From positions 1 to 64,000 of the forward strand of contig NZ_JBJIAA010000016.1 of assembly GCF_045310695.1 (NCBI RefSeq): a stretch of 64,000 nt of DNA. The letters are read 5' to 3'. The translations under genes and the position numbers were made by a program. Numbering within the stretch: position 1 is the first letter of the stretch; every line of letters starts with the position of its first letter. Source of the stretch: Clostridium_S neuense (lineage in GTDB: Bacteria > Bacillota > Clostridia > Clostridiales > Clostridiaceae). Below are positions 52,835 through 61,676 of this stretch, piece after piece. Under the pieces are notes generated by a model, which saw only the letters and a program-made list of their open reading frames with translations, had not been told where the DNA came from and searched no databases.

Positions 52835-54119
52835 GTTTTAGTTTAGGAAGAGTATTAGCAGCTTGAGGCATAAGGGTTATTGTTGCATCCTTGCTGTTTG
52901 TTTTATAAGCTAGTTCTAAAGCTTCCTCTATGGTTTTAACAACAGTTATATTTGTCCTTTTGAGTAAGTCTGGATTTAAAGAGGATACTAAAATAACGTT
53001 AAATTTATCTCCGCTCTCACAGAAATAATAACCAACGTATTTTGAAATGCTGTATTTATTTCTAAGATCTTTTTCTCTTTCCTCTGAAGTATCAAAGTTC
53101 AAAAGCATGGACTGCATTTCTTCATCTCCGCCAAGCCCTTCTCTGCATTCAGATAAAATTATAACTGTACCGTTATCTTTAGTTGCTGTTCTAGCATTTA
53201 TCATGGTTTTTATAGATTGATATAAATTAATGTCTTTTGGATATCCTCCAGCTGTTGCAATGGTAATATCGGCTTTTTCGGATATATTAACGCCGTCCTG
53301 ATCGTCTACCATTTTTCGACCTTTTGCATGAGCAGATATATAATTGCCAGCTACTGCACCAACAATAGTTCCATTCTTATCAACTACTACGTTAAACATG
53401 AAATCTGGCTTTACAAAACTTGCAGCTTCAAGCATGTCTATGTGTACAGGATTATTTTCGATGTTTCCAGAGTGAACAGTTGGATATGTTCCACCTCCAA
53501 AATCCTTGCTTAAGGATAAAGCGTGATTTGCCATTATTGTTTCATAAGAAGCTATTCCTGGAAGTATGGTTTTTTTACCTCCACTAAAACCAACTAAAAA
53601 GTGATATATTATTCCCCCAGTTATAACAATATGATCACAATTTAATGCTATTTTGTTTATTGAAACTGGTGTGTCATAATTTGTTTTTCCTAAATAAACT
53701 AAATTATCTTTGTCAAGGCAGTCATGATCGATTATCTTAAATCTTTTAGAAAGTTCTTTCCCTAAAAGCTCTTCATGTTCCTCTTTAGTTTGGCTTCTAT
53801 GGGTTCCTGTAGCAGATAGAAAAGTTATATCCTTGTCTTGTACTCCGCCAGCATTTATTTCATCAACAAGTTTAGAAAGATATTTGTCTGTTCTTTGCCA
53901 TGCTCTTGTTACATCTGGTATTACTATACAAACAGTTTCACCAGGATGTACTAATTCTTTTAATCTAGCACTATCCGTAGGATGTTCTATTGCATCTTGT
54001 ATAATTTGCTCCTCTGATTTTGTAACTTTAACTTCGTTACTTTTGATTACTTGGATTATATTTTTTTCATCTACTGGAATATCTATTTCTAAATTCCCAT
54101 ATTTCATTTTTTTATACAT
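52827..54119 (-). CDS. larA: LarA-like nickel-pincer racemase family protein (DUF2088)
   Basis: About 430 residues from the ATG at 54119, which follows GAGGG; the longer frame to 54206 has no ribosome site. The N-terminal domain has ATGTHR (near residue 102) and the C-terminal domain HFLVGFSGGKKTILPG followed by NHALSL. These correspond to the His and Lys residues that hold the nickel-pincer nucleotide in lactate racemase. True lactate racemase is one option; other LarA relatives racemise or epimerise different 2-hydroxy acids. The cofactor genes larB, larC and larE are not in the window. Its C-terminal KQC and stop overlap a palindromic repeat. Confidence 0.72.
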   Translation of the reverse strand: MYKKMKYGNLEIDIPVDEKNIIQVIKSNEVKVTKSEEQIIQDAIEHPTDSARLKELVHPGETVCIVIPDVTRAWQRTDKYLSKLVDEINAGGVQDKDITFLSATGTHRSQTKEEHEELLGKELSKRFKIIDHDCLDKDNLVYLGKTNYDTPVSINKIALNCDHIVITGGIIYHFLVGFSGGKKTILPGIASYETIMANHALSLSKDFGGGTYPTVHSGNIENNPVHIDMLEAASFVKPDFMFNVVVDKNGTIVGAVAGNYISAHAKGRKMVDDQDGVNISEKADITIATAGGYPKDINLYQSIKTMINARTATKDNGTVIILSECREGLGGDEEMQSMLLNFDTSEEREKDLRNKYSISKYVGYYFCESGDKFNVILVSSLNPDLLKRTNITVVKTIEEALELAYKTNSKDATITLMPQAANTLPKLKQC

Positions 54120-54460
54120 TTTAATAGCCCTCTTTTCATAATTATATGTAGTAAAGTTTTCATTTTTAAATCCATGTATTTTAACTGTAGTTTGATTAAT
54201 ATTCATAAATATGAAATAATTACTTAGATTTTACTACGGGTAGCTATTATGTCAATACAAAATAGTAAATTATATAAATTTTAAAAAAAAGTGTGCATGT
54301 GTTATTATAAGTGAAAAAATGTACATAATTAATTATAGAATATGTAAAACTAAGATGCCTGACAATTTAATATGCTTATATTTGATTATTGCAATTTTTT
54401 AGCATTTGTGATATAAATATAAATTTAGCTATATTAGTTAAATATTATTAAGGAGATATT
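54120..54460 (+). promoter_or_regulatory. Intergenic region with the helicase promoter
   Basis: TTGCAA at 54389-54394, 17 bases, then TATAAA at 54412-54417 with TG-A before it (extended -10). Transcription would start near 54424. The rest is AT-rich and must also contain the larA promoter on the other strand; I see no riboswitch or repeat. Confidence 0.55.
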
Positions 54461-56461
54461 ATGAAGTATAAACTAGATGATTCACAAAAGAAGGCAGTTA
54501 CTTTAAATGAAAAAAATGTACTTGTTGTTGCGGCACCAGGCTCTGGAAAAACACTTGTTATAATAAATAGAACTGCATATCTAATAAAAAATAAAGGAAT
54601 AGAGCCCAAAAACATCATTGTCATAACTTTTACAAAAGCAGCAGCTAAGAATATGAAAGAAAGGTATATTAAAATTTACGGAGAAAACAATACACCATTT
54701 TTTGGAACCTTTCATGGACTGTTTTATAAGATACTAAAAAGGTATAAAGGAAGCATAAAGATAATTGAGGAATATGAGAAATACAGGCTTATTCGTGGTA
54801 TTTTATTGAAGTATATGGATGAAATAAGTGATGATAAAATAAAGGAAGTTATAAATGATATATCTTTAATGAGAAGCAGGGAAGAAAACATAAATACGTT
54901 TAAGTCTCACGTTGATTTAGAAGTTTTTAAAGAATGTTTTGAGGGATATAATAGGTATAAATCCGAAAATGGACTTATGGATTTTGATGATTTACAGATA
55001 GAATGTATAAAATTGTTTAAAGAGAATAAAAGGCTTCTTGAAGGATATGGAAGACTTTTCAAACATATTCTAGTGGATGAATTTCAAGACGTAGATTCAC
55101 TTCAAATAGAACTGCTTAAGATGTTTAATGATACAAGCAGTATATATGCAGTTGGCGATGAGGATCAATGTATTTATTCATTTAGAGGTTCAAAGCCTGA
55201 GTGTATGGTGGAATTTCAAAATATATTTAATGGTGGGGAAAAGGTATATTTAAATACCAACTATAGAAGTGTAAATAATATTGTTGAAATATCAAAGGAA
55301 CTTATAGGAAATAACGTTATGAGAAACTCCAAAGATATTAATTCTTTTAAAGAATTCCAAGGAAATATAGCTATTATTAATAGTAAAAATGAAAACATTG
55401 AAGCCGAAAAGATAACTTTGGAGATACAAAAAGTAAAGGCGGCTTCGGAATGTAAATATTCTGATATTGCTGTATTATATAGAACAAATGTTGAAAGCAG
55501 AGGTTTAATCGATAGTTTTATAAGAAGAAATATTCCTTTTACATTTTTAGATAGGGAATATAATTTTTTTCAGCATTTCATATGCAAGGATTTAATTGCA
55601 TATTTAAAACTTAGTGTAGATGAATGTGATAAGGAAAGTTTTCTTAGAATAATAAATAAGCCTTTTAGATATATAAGTAAGCTTGCTCTTGAAAAGGTTA
55701 GAAAAGAATATTATAAAGAAAACTGTTTTGACACGTTAAGAAAAATAGAGGATATACCTGTATTCCAATTGAATTCTATAGACAAACTTGAGAAAGATAT
55801 AATTTGGTTAAATAAAGTATCTCTTTTGAGTGCAGTACAGTATATTATTTCAGACCTTGGCTACGCTGATTACATAAAAGAATACTCTATAAAATATGGA
55901 CTTGATGTAAATGAACTCAATGATATAATAGAAGAATTTAAAAGTTCGTGTGAAGGCTATAGTACAATAATTAATTTTTTGATTCATGTTGATAAGGTAG
56001 CGGAAACCATGAAAAAGGGTAGATTCCATAAGGATGAGGACAGAGTGATTTTAAGTACCATTCACGGCGTAAAAGGAATGGAGTTTAAAAATGTATTCAT
56101 AGTAAATTGTGTGGAGGACAACATACCACATAAAAATAGCCTTCCAGATAACATTGAAGAGGAAAGAAGACTTTTTTATGTTGGAATAACAAGAGCAATA
56201 GATAACTTGTGGCTCTGCATAGCAAATGAAGTAAAAGGCAGCGTAAGAAAACCCTCGAGATTCATAAAGGAATGTAAGCTTCAAGAAAATGGAGTAGAAC
56301 TTGCTTTTAAAGAAGGAGATGTTGTTGAGCATACAGCCTTTGGCAAGGGAAAAATAATAAAACTTGATGCAGAGGTTACGGAAATTCAATTTGAAAATGC
56401 AGTTAGGAGATTTGATACTACGGTACTTGCTAACTGTGATTTGGTTAAAAAAGTATACTAA
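54461..56461 (+). CDS. UvrD/Rep-family superfamily 1 DNA helicase
   Basis: A 666-residue 3'-5' helicase. Motif I APGSGKT is at 25-31, then TFTKAAAKNM (Ia), DEFQDVD (II), GDEDQCIYSFRG (III), LNTNYRS (IV), STIHGVKGMEFKNVF (V) and RRLFYVGITRA (VI). A C-terminal region (about 618-666) with VVEHTAFGKGKII resembles the Tudor-like PcrA tail that binds RNA polymerase. It is shorter than PcrA (about 740), so it is probably a second UvrD-like helicase rather than the main PcrA. AAGGAGA precedes the ATG. It is monocistronic. Confidence 0.9.
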   Translation: MKYKLDDSQKKAVTLNEKNVLVVAAPGSGKTLVIINRTAYLIKNKGIEPKNIIVITFTKAAAKNMKERYIKIYGENNTPFFGTFHGLFYKILKRYKGSIKIIEEYEKYRLIRGILLKYMDEISDDKIKEVINDISLMRSREENINTFKSHVDLEVFKECFEGYNRYKSENGLMDFDDLQIECIKLFKENKRLLEGYGRLFKHILVDEFQDVDSLQIELLKMFNDTSSIYAVGDEDQCIYSFRGSKPECMVEFQNIFNGGEKVYLNTNYRSVNNIVEISKELIGNNVMRNSKDINSFKEFQGNIAIINSKNENIEAEKITLEIQKVKAASECKYSDIAVLYRTNVESRGLIDSFIRRNIPFTFLDREYNFFQHFICKDLIAYLKLSVDECDKESFLRIINKPFRYISKLALEKVRKEYYKENCFDTLRKIEDIPVFQLNSIDKLEKDIIWLNKVSLLSAVQYIISDLGYADYIKEYSIKYGLDVNELNDIIEEFKSSCEGYSTIINFLIHVDKVAETMKKGRFHKDEDRVILSTIHGVKGMEFKNVFIVNCVEDNIPHKNSLPDNIEEERRLFYVGITRAIDNLWLCIANEVKGSVRKPSRFIKECKLQENGVELAFKEGDVVEHTAFGKGKIIKLDAEVTEIQFENAVRRFDTTVLANCDLVKKVY

Positions 56462-56531
56462 TCATCAGTGTATAAATACATTCCTTTTTAAGGTAGGAGA
56501 TTGAGCTTTTTTAATTTTTTCTATCTAAAAG

Positions 56532-56593
56532 AAAGTCATCGGCTTAGTTGAGGTTGTTAAACTAAGAGGGACAACTTCAATAAGTTGATGGCT
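56532..56593. other. Long wobble-rich hairpin between convergent genes
   Basis: AGTCATC..CTTAGTTGA.GTTGT at 56532-56555 can pair with the segment ending GTTGATGGCT near 56593, giving about 20 pairs with several G-T. It lies between the helicase gene and the reverse iolR-like gene and lacks a T tail. Confidence 0.45.
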
Positions 56594-56627
56594 ATTTATT
56601 TAACTTAATTAATTTGATAAAAATAGT

Positions 56628-57383
56628 TTATTCAGATATGATTAGGTTTATCATATTTTTTTTAATAAAGTCTACATATTCACTAGGTGGAGTTTTATCT
56701 GTTATTAAATAGTCTATATCGCTCAAATTACAATAGGTTATTAAAGAGCAAACATCGAATTTTGAATAATCAGCTAGTACAAATACCTTATTGCTTTTTT
56801 TTACAGCCATTTTTTTTATCTCTCCCTCAAGAGGAGAAGAATTTGTAATTCCATTAGTTGTTGATATACCTGTAGTGGCCATAAATGCTTTATTTATATT
56901 ATAATTTTTGAGCAAATTTAGTGAATCTATTCCTGCAAAAGAATTGGTTTCTCTAACCAAGGTACCTCCAGTAGAGATTATATTTAAATTTTCATATTTA
57001 GTGGAGTTTGTGATGAAAATTAAATTGTTAGTTATTATAGTTAGATTGTTTTTATCCTTTAAAAAATCCACCATATTTACTGTGGTTGTGCCAGAGTCTA
57101 TAAATATTATGTCTCCATCATTAACAAAATTTGAAGCTGCTTTAGCTATTAAGGTTTTACAAGAACTATTCTTTATTTGTCTTTCATTAAAAGGTACTAG
57201 CGAATTGAAGTTAACAGATACTCCTCCATATACCTTTTTTATATTTCCTCTTTTGATTAATTCTTGAATATCTCTTCTTATAGTATTTTTAGAAACTTTA
57301 AAAATATCAGTTAGTTTATCAAGGGTCACAGTATTATTTTCTAAAACATACTCTTCTATTTGGTTCATTCTCGTTGATTTCAT
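56628..57383 (-). CDS. iolR: DeoR-family transcriptional regulator, probably IolR
   Basis: A 251-residue repressor of the DeoR/GlpR type. The N-terminal helix-turn-helix (about 5-55) includes TLDKLTDIFKVSKNTIRRDI and the GNIKKVYGG wing. The C-terminal sugar-phosphate-sensing domain (about 75-235) has IFIDSGTTTVNM and the STGGTL and SPLEGEIKK blocks. AAGGAG lies 7 bases before the ATG. It is divergent from the inositol operon, as expected for a local regulator; in Bacillus the IolR effector is 2-deoxy-5-keto-gluconate-6-phosphate. The target is inferred from position and from the repeat array at 57669-57755. Confidence 0.82.
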   Translation of the reverse strand: MKSTRMNQIEEYVLENNTVTLDKLTDIFKVSKNTIRRDIQELIKRGNIKKVYGGVSVNFNSLVPFNERQIKNSSCKTLIAKAASNFVNDGDIIFIDSGTTTVNMVDFLKDKNNLTIITNNLIFITNSTKYENLNIISTGGTLVRETNSFAGIDSLNLLKNYNINKAFMATTGISTTNGITNSSPLEGEIKKMAVKKSNKVFVLADYSKFDVCSLITYCNLSDIDYLITDKTPPSEYVDFIKKNMINLIISE

Positions 57384-57629
57384 AGGCTTTCTCCTTTTGA
57401 CAAAGTCTCATAAATATATTTACTGTGTAGAATAAATGTTTCTATGATGTAATTTGAAATTTTATTACTATTGAGTAAATTCAAGTGTTTATACTATATA
57501 TTATACATTTAAATTCATAAAAGTAAACAATTAATTGGTAAATTTAGTTAAAATATAGCCAAAATATGCTCATAAAGTTGCTAAGAATACAAGGCAAATA
57601 AAAAAATATTAAAAAGGTTATGGAAAATA
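57384..57629. other. Intergenic region between iolR and the inositol promoter
   Basis: AT-rich sequence that must contain the iolR promoter on the minus strand. I see no strong hairpin, RNA motif or repeat in this part. Confidence 0.4.
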
Positions 57630-57658
57630 TTGACAATAAAATGTCTTGGTGGTAATAT
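57630..57658 (+). promoter_or_regulatory. Inositol operon promoter
   Basis: A perfect TTGACA at 57630-57635, 17 bases, then TAATAT at 57653-57658. The start would be near 57666, giving a leader of about 120 bases that contains the 22-bp repeats. Confidence 0.72.
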
Positions 57659-57668
57659 ATGAACAAAC

Positions 57669-57755
57669 GTAATTGCAATATAATCAAAATATAATTATAA
57701 AATAATCAATACATAATTATAATATAACCATAATATAATTATAATATAACGATAC
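57669..57755. repeat. Four tandem 22-bp units, candidate IolR operators
   Basis: Units begin at 57669, 57691, 57713 and 57735 (the last has 21 bases). The common part is ATAATTATAATATAAYCA, best kept in units 2-4. The first two units contain TAATCAAAATA and TAATCAATACA, each matching the Bacillus IolR box WRAYCAADARD at 10 of 11 positions; the third matches at 9. They lie just downstream of the predicted transcription start, a position suited to repression. Confidence 0.7.
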
Positions 57756-57787
57756 AGTGATAAATATAATGAGGAGAGGGTGAATAA

Positions 57788-58942
57788 ATGAGTAATTTAT
57801 TTTTGATGCCAAGGTATGCTTTCACAGGAGAAGGAGCTTTAAATACAGCAGGTGAAAAAATAAAATCACTTGGTAGTAAAGCTCTAATTATAACAGATGA
57901 TGTTATGATGAAATTAGGAAGTGTGAACAATGTTACAAGCTTATTGGAAAAAGAAAATGTAGAGTTTTTTATTTATCATGAAGTAAATGGTGAACCTACT
58001 GATATTATGGTTAACAATGGAGTTAAGAAATATAAAGAGGAAGATTGTGATTTCTTAATAGCATTAGGTGGAGGAAGTCCTATTGATACAGCAAAAGCTG
58101 TGGGAGCAATGATAACTAATCCTGGCAATATAAATGATTATCTAGGAAAAGTAATACAAAAGGAAACACCTCCACTAGTTGCTATACCAACAACAGCAGG
58201 AACGGGCTCAGAGGCAACTCAATTTACTATAATAACTGATACTGGTAGAAATATAAAAATGCTTTTGAAAGGACCTTATTTGATTCCAACTGTTGCAGTC
58301 ATAGATCCTATTTTTACAATGACATCTCCCAAAAGTGTTACTTCTGCAACAGGACTTGATGCATTAACTCATGCAATTGAGTCATATACATCAAAACTTG
58401 CACAACCTATGTCTGAAATATTTTCAATTTCTGCCGTAAAAAAGATATTTAATAATTTGCTTGAAGCTTATAACAATGGAACTAATGTTAAAGCAAGAAC
58501 AGAAATGTCCATAGCAGCACTTCAGGCTGGAATAGCATTTAATAACTCTTCAGTTACTATAGTACATGGCATGAGTAGACCAATAGGAGCTCTTTTTCAT
58601 GTGCCACATGGTCTTTCTAATGCAATGCTTCTTACAGACTGCTTAAAGTTTGCGTTACCTGGTGCTACTGATAAGTTTTATGATCTTGCAAAAGCCGTTC
58701 AAATATATAAAGACGGAATGAGCAATATAGAGGCTGGTCAGGCATTTATAGATAAAGTTGGAAAGCTGTGCTGTGATTTACATGTACAAAGTTTAGAAGA
58801 GTTTGGAGTAGATAAAAATAGATTTTTCAATAGCTTAGACAAAATGGCAGAAGATGCACTAGCTAGTGGAAGCCCACAAAATACAAGAAGAGAAGTAAAG
58901 AAAGAAGATATAATATGCATATATAAAGGATTGTGGAATTGA
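57788..58942 (+). CDS. Iron-containing alcohol dehydrogenase of the inositol operon
   Basis: A 384-residue group III (Fe-dependent) NAD(P) alcohol dehydrogenase. GGGSPIDTAKA (94-104) binds the dinucleotide, PTTAGTGSEAT (near 134-144) is the family block, and HAIESY, HGMSRPIGALFHVPHG supply metal ligands. GAGGAGAGGG precedes the ATG. It is the first gene of the inositol operon, which is not the usual Bacillus arrangement. It may reduce an aldehyde made from the inositol-derived three-carbon products (malonic semialdehyde or a glycolytic aldehyde) or regenerate NAD. The substrate is unknown. Confidence 0.85.
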   Translation: MSNLFLMPRYAFTGEGALNTAGEKIKSLGSKALIITDDVMMKLGSVNNVTSLLEKENVEFFIYHEVNGEPTDIMVNNGVKKYKEEDCDFLIALGGGSPIDTAKAVGAMITNPGNINDYLGKVIQKETPPLVAIPTTAGTGSEATQFTIITDTGRNIKMLLKGPYLIPTVAVIDPIFTMTSPKSVTSATGLDALTHAIESYTSKLAQPMSEIFSISAVKKIFNNLLEAYNNGTNVKARTEMSIAALQAGIAFNNSSVTIVHGMSRPIGALFHVPHGLSNAMLLTDCLKFALPGATDKFYDLAKAVQIYKDGMSNIEAGQAFIDKVGKLCCDLHVQSLEEFGVDKNRFFNSLDKMAEDALASGSPQNTRREVKKEDIICIYKGLWN

Positions 58943-58952
58943 GGCGAGGCTT

Positions 58953-59798
58953 ATGTCATTAGAAAAATTAGAAAATTTATTAACTAAAGCAGATAAAGAA
59001 GGTTATGGAGTAGGTGCTTTTAGCATTGCAAATATGGAAATGGTAATGGGAGTTATAAAGGCGGCAGAAGAATTAAATGCACCTATTATACTTCAAATTG
59101 CAGAAGTAAGATTACCTTATTCTCCACTTCAATTAATAGGACCTGTTATGATGAAAGCAGCAATCAATGCTAAAGTTCCTGTGGCAGTGCATTTGGATCA
59201 TGGTATTAGTATGGAATGCATAATGGAGGCTCTTAAGTTAGGATTTACTTCTGTTATGATTGATGGATCAAAATATCCATTAGAGAAAAACATAAATTTG
59301 ACCAAACAAGTTATAAAGGAAGCAAATAAATATGGGGCTTCTGTAGAAGCTGAAATAGGAAGGGTTGGTGGAAGTGAAGACGGATCTGAAAAAATATCGG
59401 CCATGTATACTAATTCCCGTGAAGCGAAAAGATTCTTTGAAGAAACGGGTGTAAATGCACTGGCTGTAGGAATTGGAAATGCCCATGGAGTATATAAGGG
59501 TTCACCTAATTTAAATTTTGAAGTGCTTAAAGATGTAGATGAGAATGTAAACGTACCACTAGTACTCCATGGAGGATCAGGTATAAGTGATGATGATTTT
59601 AGAAAATGTGTGGCTTTGGGAATTAGAAAAATAAATATAGCAACTGCTACATTTATGTCTGTCGCTAAAAATGTAAAGGCGCTTTGTGAAAAATGTGACA
59701 GCGTTGATTATTTTAAATTTCATGAAGCAGAGATTAATGGCGCTTACTTAAATGCAAAGAAGCATATTAAAATATTTGGAACTGAAAATAAAGCGTAG
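58953..59798 (+). CDS. iolJ: Class II aldolase, probably 2-deoxy-5-keto-gluconate-6-phosphate aldolase
   Basis: A 281-residue zinc aldolase of the fructose-bisphosphate aldolase class II family. HLDHG near residues 79-83, VEAEIGRVGG near 131 and GNAHGVYKG and LHGGSG near 172-210 supply the zinc and phosphate sites. Its place between an alcohol dehydrogenase gene and iolC indicates the IolJ reaction, splitting 2-deoxy-5-keto-D-gluconate 6-phosphate into DHAP and malonic semialdehyde. Fructose or tagatose bisphosphate aldolase activity cannot be ruled out from sequence alone. GGCGAGGC, a weak ribosome site, precedes the ATG. Confidence 0.85.
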   Translation: MSLEKLENLLTKADKEGYGVGAFSIANMEMVMGVIKAAEELNAPIILQIAEVRLPYSPLQLIGPVMMKAAINAKVPVAVHLDHGISMECIMEALKLGFTSVMIDGSKYPLEKNINLTKQVIKEANKYGASVEAEIGRVGGSEDGSEKISAMYTNSREAKRFFEETGVNALAVGIGNAHGVYKGSPNLNFEVLKDVDENVNVPLVLHGGSGISDDDFRKCVALGIRKINIATATFMSVAKNVKALCEKCDSVDYFKFHEAEINGAYLNAKKHIKIFGTENKA

Positions 59799-59809
59799 GG
59801 GGGATAAAA

Positions 59810-60826
59810 ATGAAGTATATTGAATTTGATAATAATAGAAAATTTGATGTAATACCACTTGGAAGAGCAGCAATAGACTTTAATCCAGTAGATATAAATA
59901 AAACTTTGGCTGAAAGCACAACTTTCAAAAAGTATCTAGGAGGTTCGCCTGCAAACGTAGCAGTTGGACTTGCAAGATTAGGGAAAAAAGTAGGCTTTAT
60001 AGGAAAGGTATCAAATGATAGATTTGGTGATTTTATAATTGATTACTTTAAAAAAGAAGGAATAGATACATCGCAAATTTGTAGAGCAAAAAATGGTGAA
60101 TCCTTAGGACTTACATTTACAGAAATATTAAGTCCTATAGAGAGCAGTATTTTAATGTATAGAAATAGCATTGCAGATTTAAGTCTTAATGTAGATGAAA
60201 TTGATGAAGAATATATAAAAAATGCAAAGGCTATTTCAATATCAGGAACAGCATTAGCACAAAGTCCATCTAGAGAGGCTGCCCTAAAAGCATTAGAATA
60301 TGCTAAAAAGCATAATACAGTAGTTATTTTTGATATAGATTATAGAGAATATAATTGGCATAATAAAGATGAAATTGCAATTTATTATTCTATAGTTGGG
60401 AAAAGTAGTGATTTGGTAATAGGCTCAAGGGAAGAATTTGATCTTATGGAAGGACTAATTGCAAAGGACAGCAGTGATGAAGAAACTGCTAAAAGGTGGA
60501 TTGGATATGGAAATAAAATTGTGGTTATAAAGCATGGTAAAGATGGTTCAACGGCATATACAAGCGATGGAAAGAGTTACAATATAAAACCTTTCCCTGT
60601 AAAGCTTTTAAAATCCTTTGGTGGTGGAGATGCCTATGGTTCTGCATTTATATATGCACTTTTAGAAGGATGGGACATGATGGATGCACTTGAGTTTGGT
60701 AGTGCTTCTGCTGCAATGCTTGTTGCAAGCCACAGCTGTTCAGATGCAATGCCTACAGCTGATGAGATAAAGGAATTTATAATGACGGAAAAGGCTGAAT
60801 ATGGAGAAATGGTAGCAAGAGCTTAG
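59810..60826 (+). CDS. iolC: 5-dehydro-2-deoxygluconokinase
   Basis: Phosphorylates 2-deoxy-5-keto-D-gluconate to the 6-phosphate. A PfkB-family sugar kinase of 338 residues: KYLGGSPANVAVGLARLG near 44-61 is the N-terminal signature and SFGGGDAYGSAF near 266-277 is the C-terminal one with the catalytic Asp. GGGGGGA precedes the ATG, 11 bases after iolJ. The family also includes fructokinases; the neighbours iolJ, iolB and iolD settle the role. Confidence 0.92.
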   Translation: MKYIEFDNNRKFDVIPLGRAAIDFNPVDINKTLAESTTFKKYLGGSPANVAVGLARLGKKVGFIGKVSNDRFGDFIIDYFKKEGIDTSQICRAKNGESLGLTFTEILSPIESSILMYRNSIADLSLNVDEIDEEYIKNAKAISISGTALAQSPSREAALKALEYAKKHNTVVIFDIDYREYNWHNKDEIAIYYSIVGKSSDLVIGSREEFDLMEGLIAKDSSDEETAKRWIGYGNKIVVIKHGKDGSTAYTSDGKSYNIKPFPVKLLKSFGGGDAYGSAFIYALLEGWDMMDALEFGSASAAMLVASHSCSDAMPTADEIKEFIMTEKAEYGEMVARA

Positions 60827-60845
60827 AGTTAGGAGGAATTTATAT

Positions 60846-61646
60846 ATGAGTATGAGTAAATTTGGTGAGTTAGGTTCTTTAAAATATGGAACTAATAAGA
60901 TATGTAGTATAGATGGTTCATATAAAGAAATGCTTATGGATATTTCCGTAAACAAATTAAAAAAAGGTTCAAGTGAAGTTTATGAAGAAAGTGAAAAGGA
61001 AATAGCTGTGCTTCTTTTAACAGGGAAAATAGAAATAGAATGGTCACATAACAAGAAAGTTATGGAAAGGCATTCTGTATTTGATGAGGATCCATGGTGT
61101 CTTCATGTACCACATGGCACAAAAGTAACAGTAAAAGCTGATGAAGAGAGCGAAATAGTATATCAGGCTGCAAAAAATGAAAGAGATTTTGAAGCAAAGT
61201 TTTATTATCCAAATGACTGCCAAAGTGATGTTTTTGGAAAGGGAGTATGGAATGATACTGCAAGAAGGGTGGTAAGAACAGTATTTGACTATCACAACGC
61301 CCCTTATTCTAATATGGTAATGGGAGAAGTTATAACTTATCCTGGTAAATGGTCAAGTTATCCTCCACATTATCATCCACAACCAGAAGTTTATTACTAT
61401 AAATTTAATAAACCTCAAGGACTAGGGTTATGCCTTACAGGAGATGATGCACATAAGATATCAGATAATAGTTTTGTTGCCATACATGGAGGAGATGTGC
61501 ATCCTCAAACGTCAGCACCAGGATATGCTATGTACTATTGCTGGATGATAAGGCACCTTAAAGATAATCCATGGACTGATAGGATAGATGTGGATGAACA
61601 TAAATGGCTATGGGATAAAGATGTGAAAATATGGCCGGAAAAATAA
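60846..61646 (+). CDS. iolB: 5-deoxy-glucuronate isomerase
   Basis: Isomerises 5-deoxy-glucuronate to 2-deoxy-5-keto-gluconate. A 266-residue double-cupin protein. YPPHYHPQPEVYYYKF near 172-187 is the metal-binding cupin motif, and HPQTSAPGYAMYYCW near 219-233 closes the site. AGGAGG precedes the ATG. It lies between iolC and iolD. Confidence 0.93.
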   Translation: MSMSKFGELGSLKYGTNKICSIDGSYKEMLMDISVNKLKKGSSEVYEESEKEIAVLLLTGKIEIEWSHNKKVMERHSVFDEDPWCLHVPHGTKVTVKADEESEIVYQAAKNERDFEAKFYYPNDCQSDVFGKGVWNDTARRVVRTVFDYHNAPYSNMVMGEVITYPGKWSSYPPHYHPQPEVYYYKFNKPQGLGLCLTGDDAHKISDNSFVAIHGGDVHPQTSAPGYAMYYCWMIRHLKDNPWTDRIDVDEHKWLWDKDVKIWPEK

Positions 61647-61676
61647 CTGGTAAAGAAGAATAGGAGGGGATTTGAA

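Noticed and set aside
54461..56461. Anti-phage defence helicase
   Set aside because: The gene is a standalone UvrD-type helicase with a PcrA-like tail; no defence partner gene lies next to it.
57669..57755. CRISPR array
   Set aside because: The units are directly adjacent with no spacers, and no cas genes are present anywhere in the window.
57669..57755. Replication origin iterons
   Set aside because: There is no DnaA box cluster or replication gene; the array lies in a promoter leader with IolR-like words.
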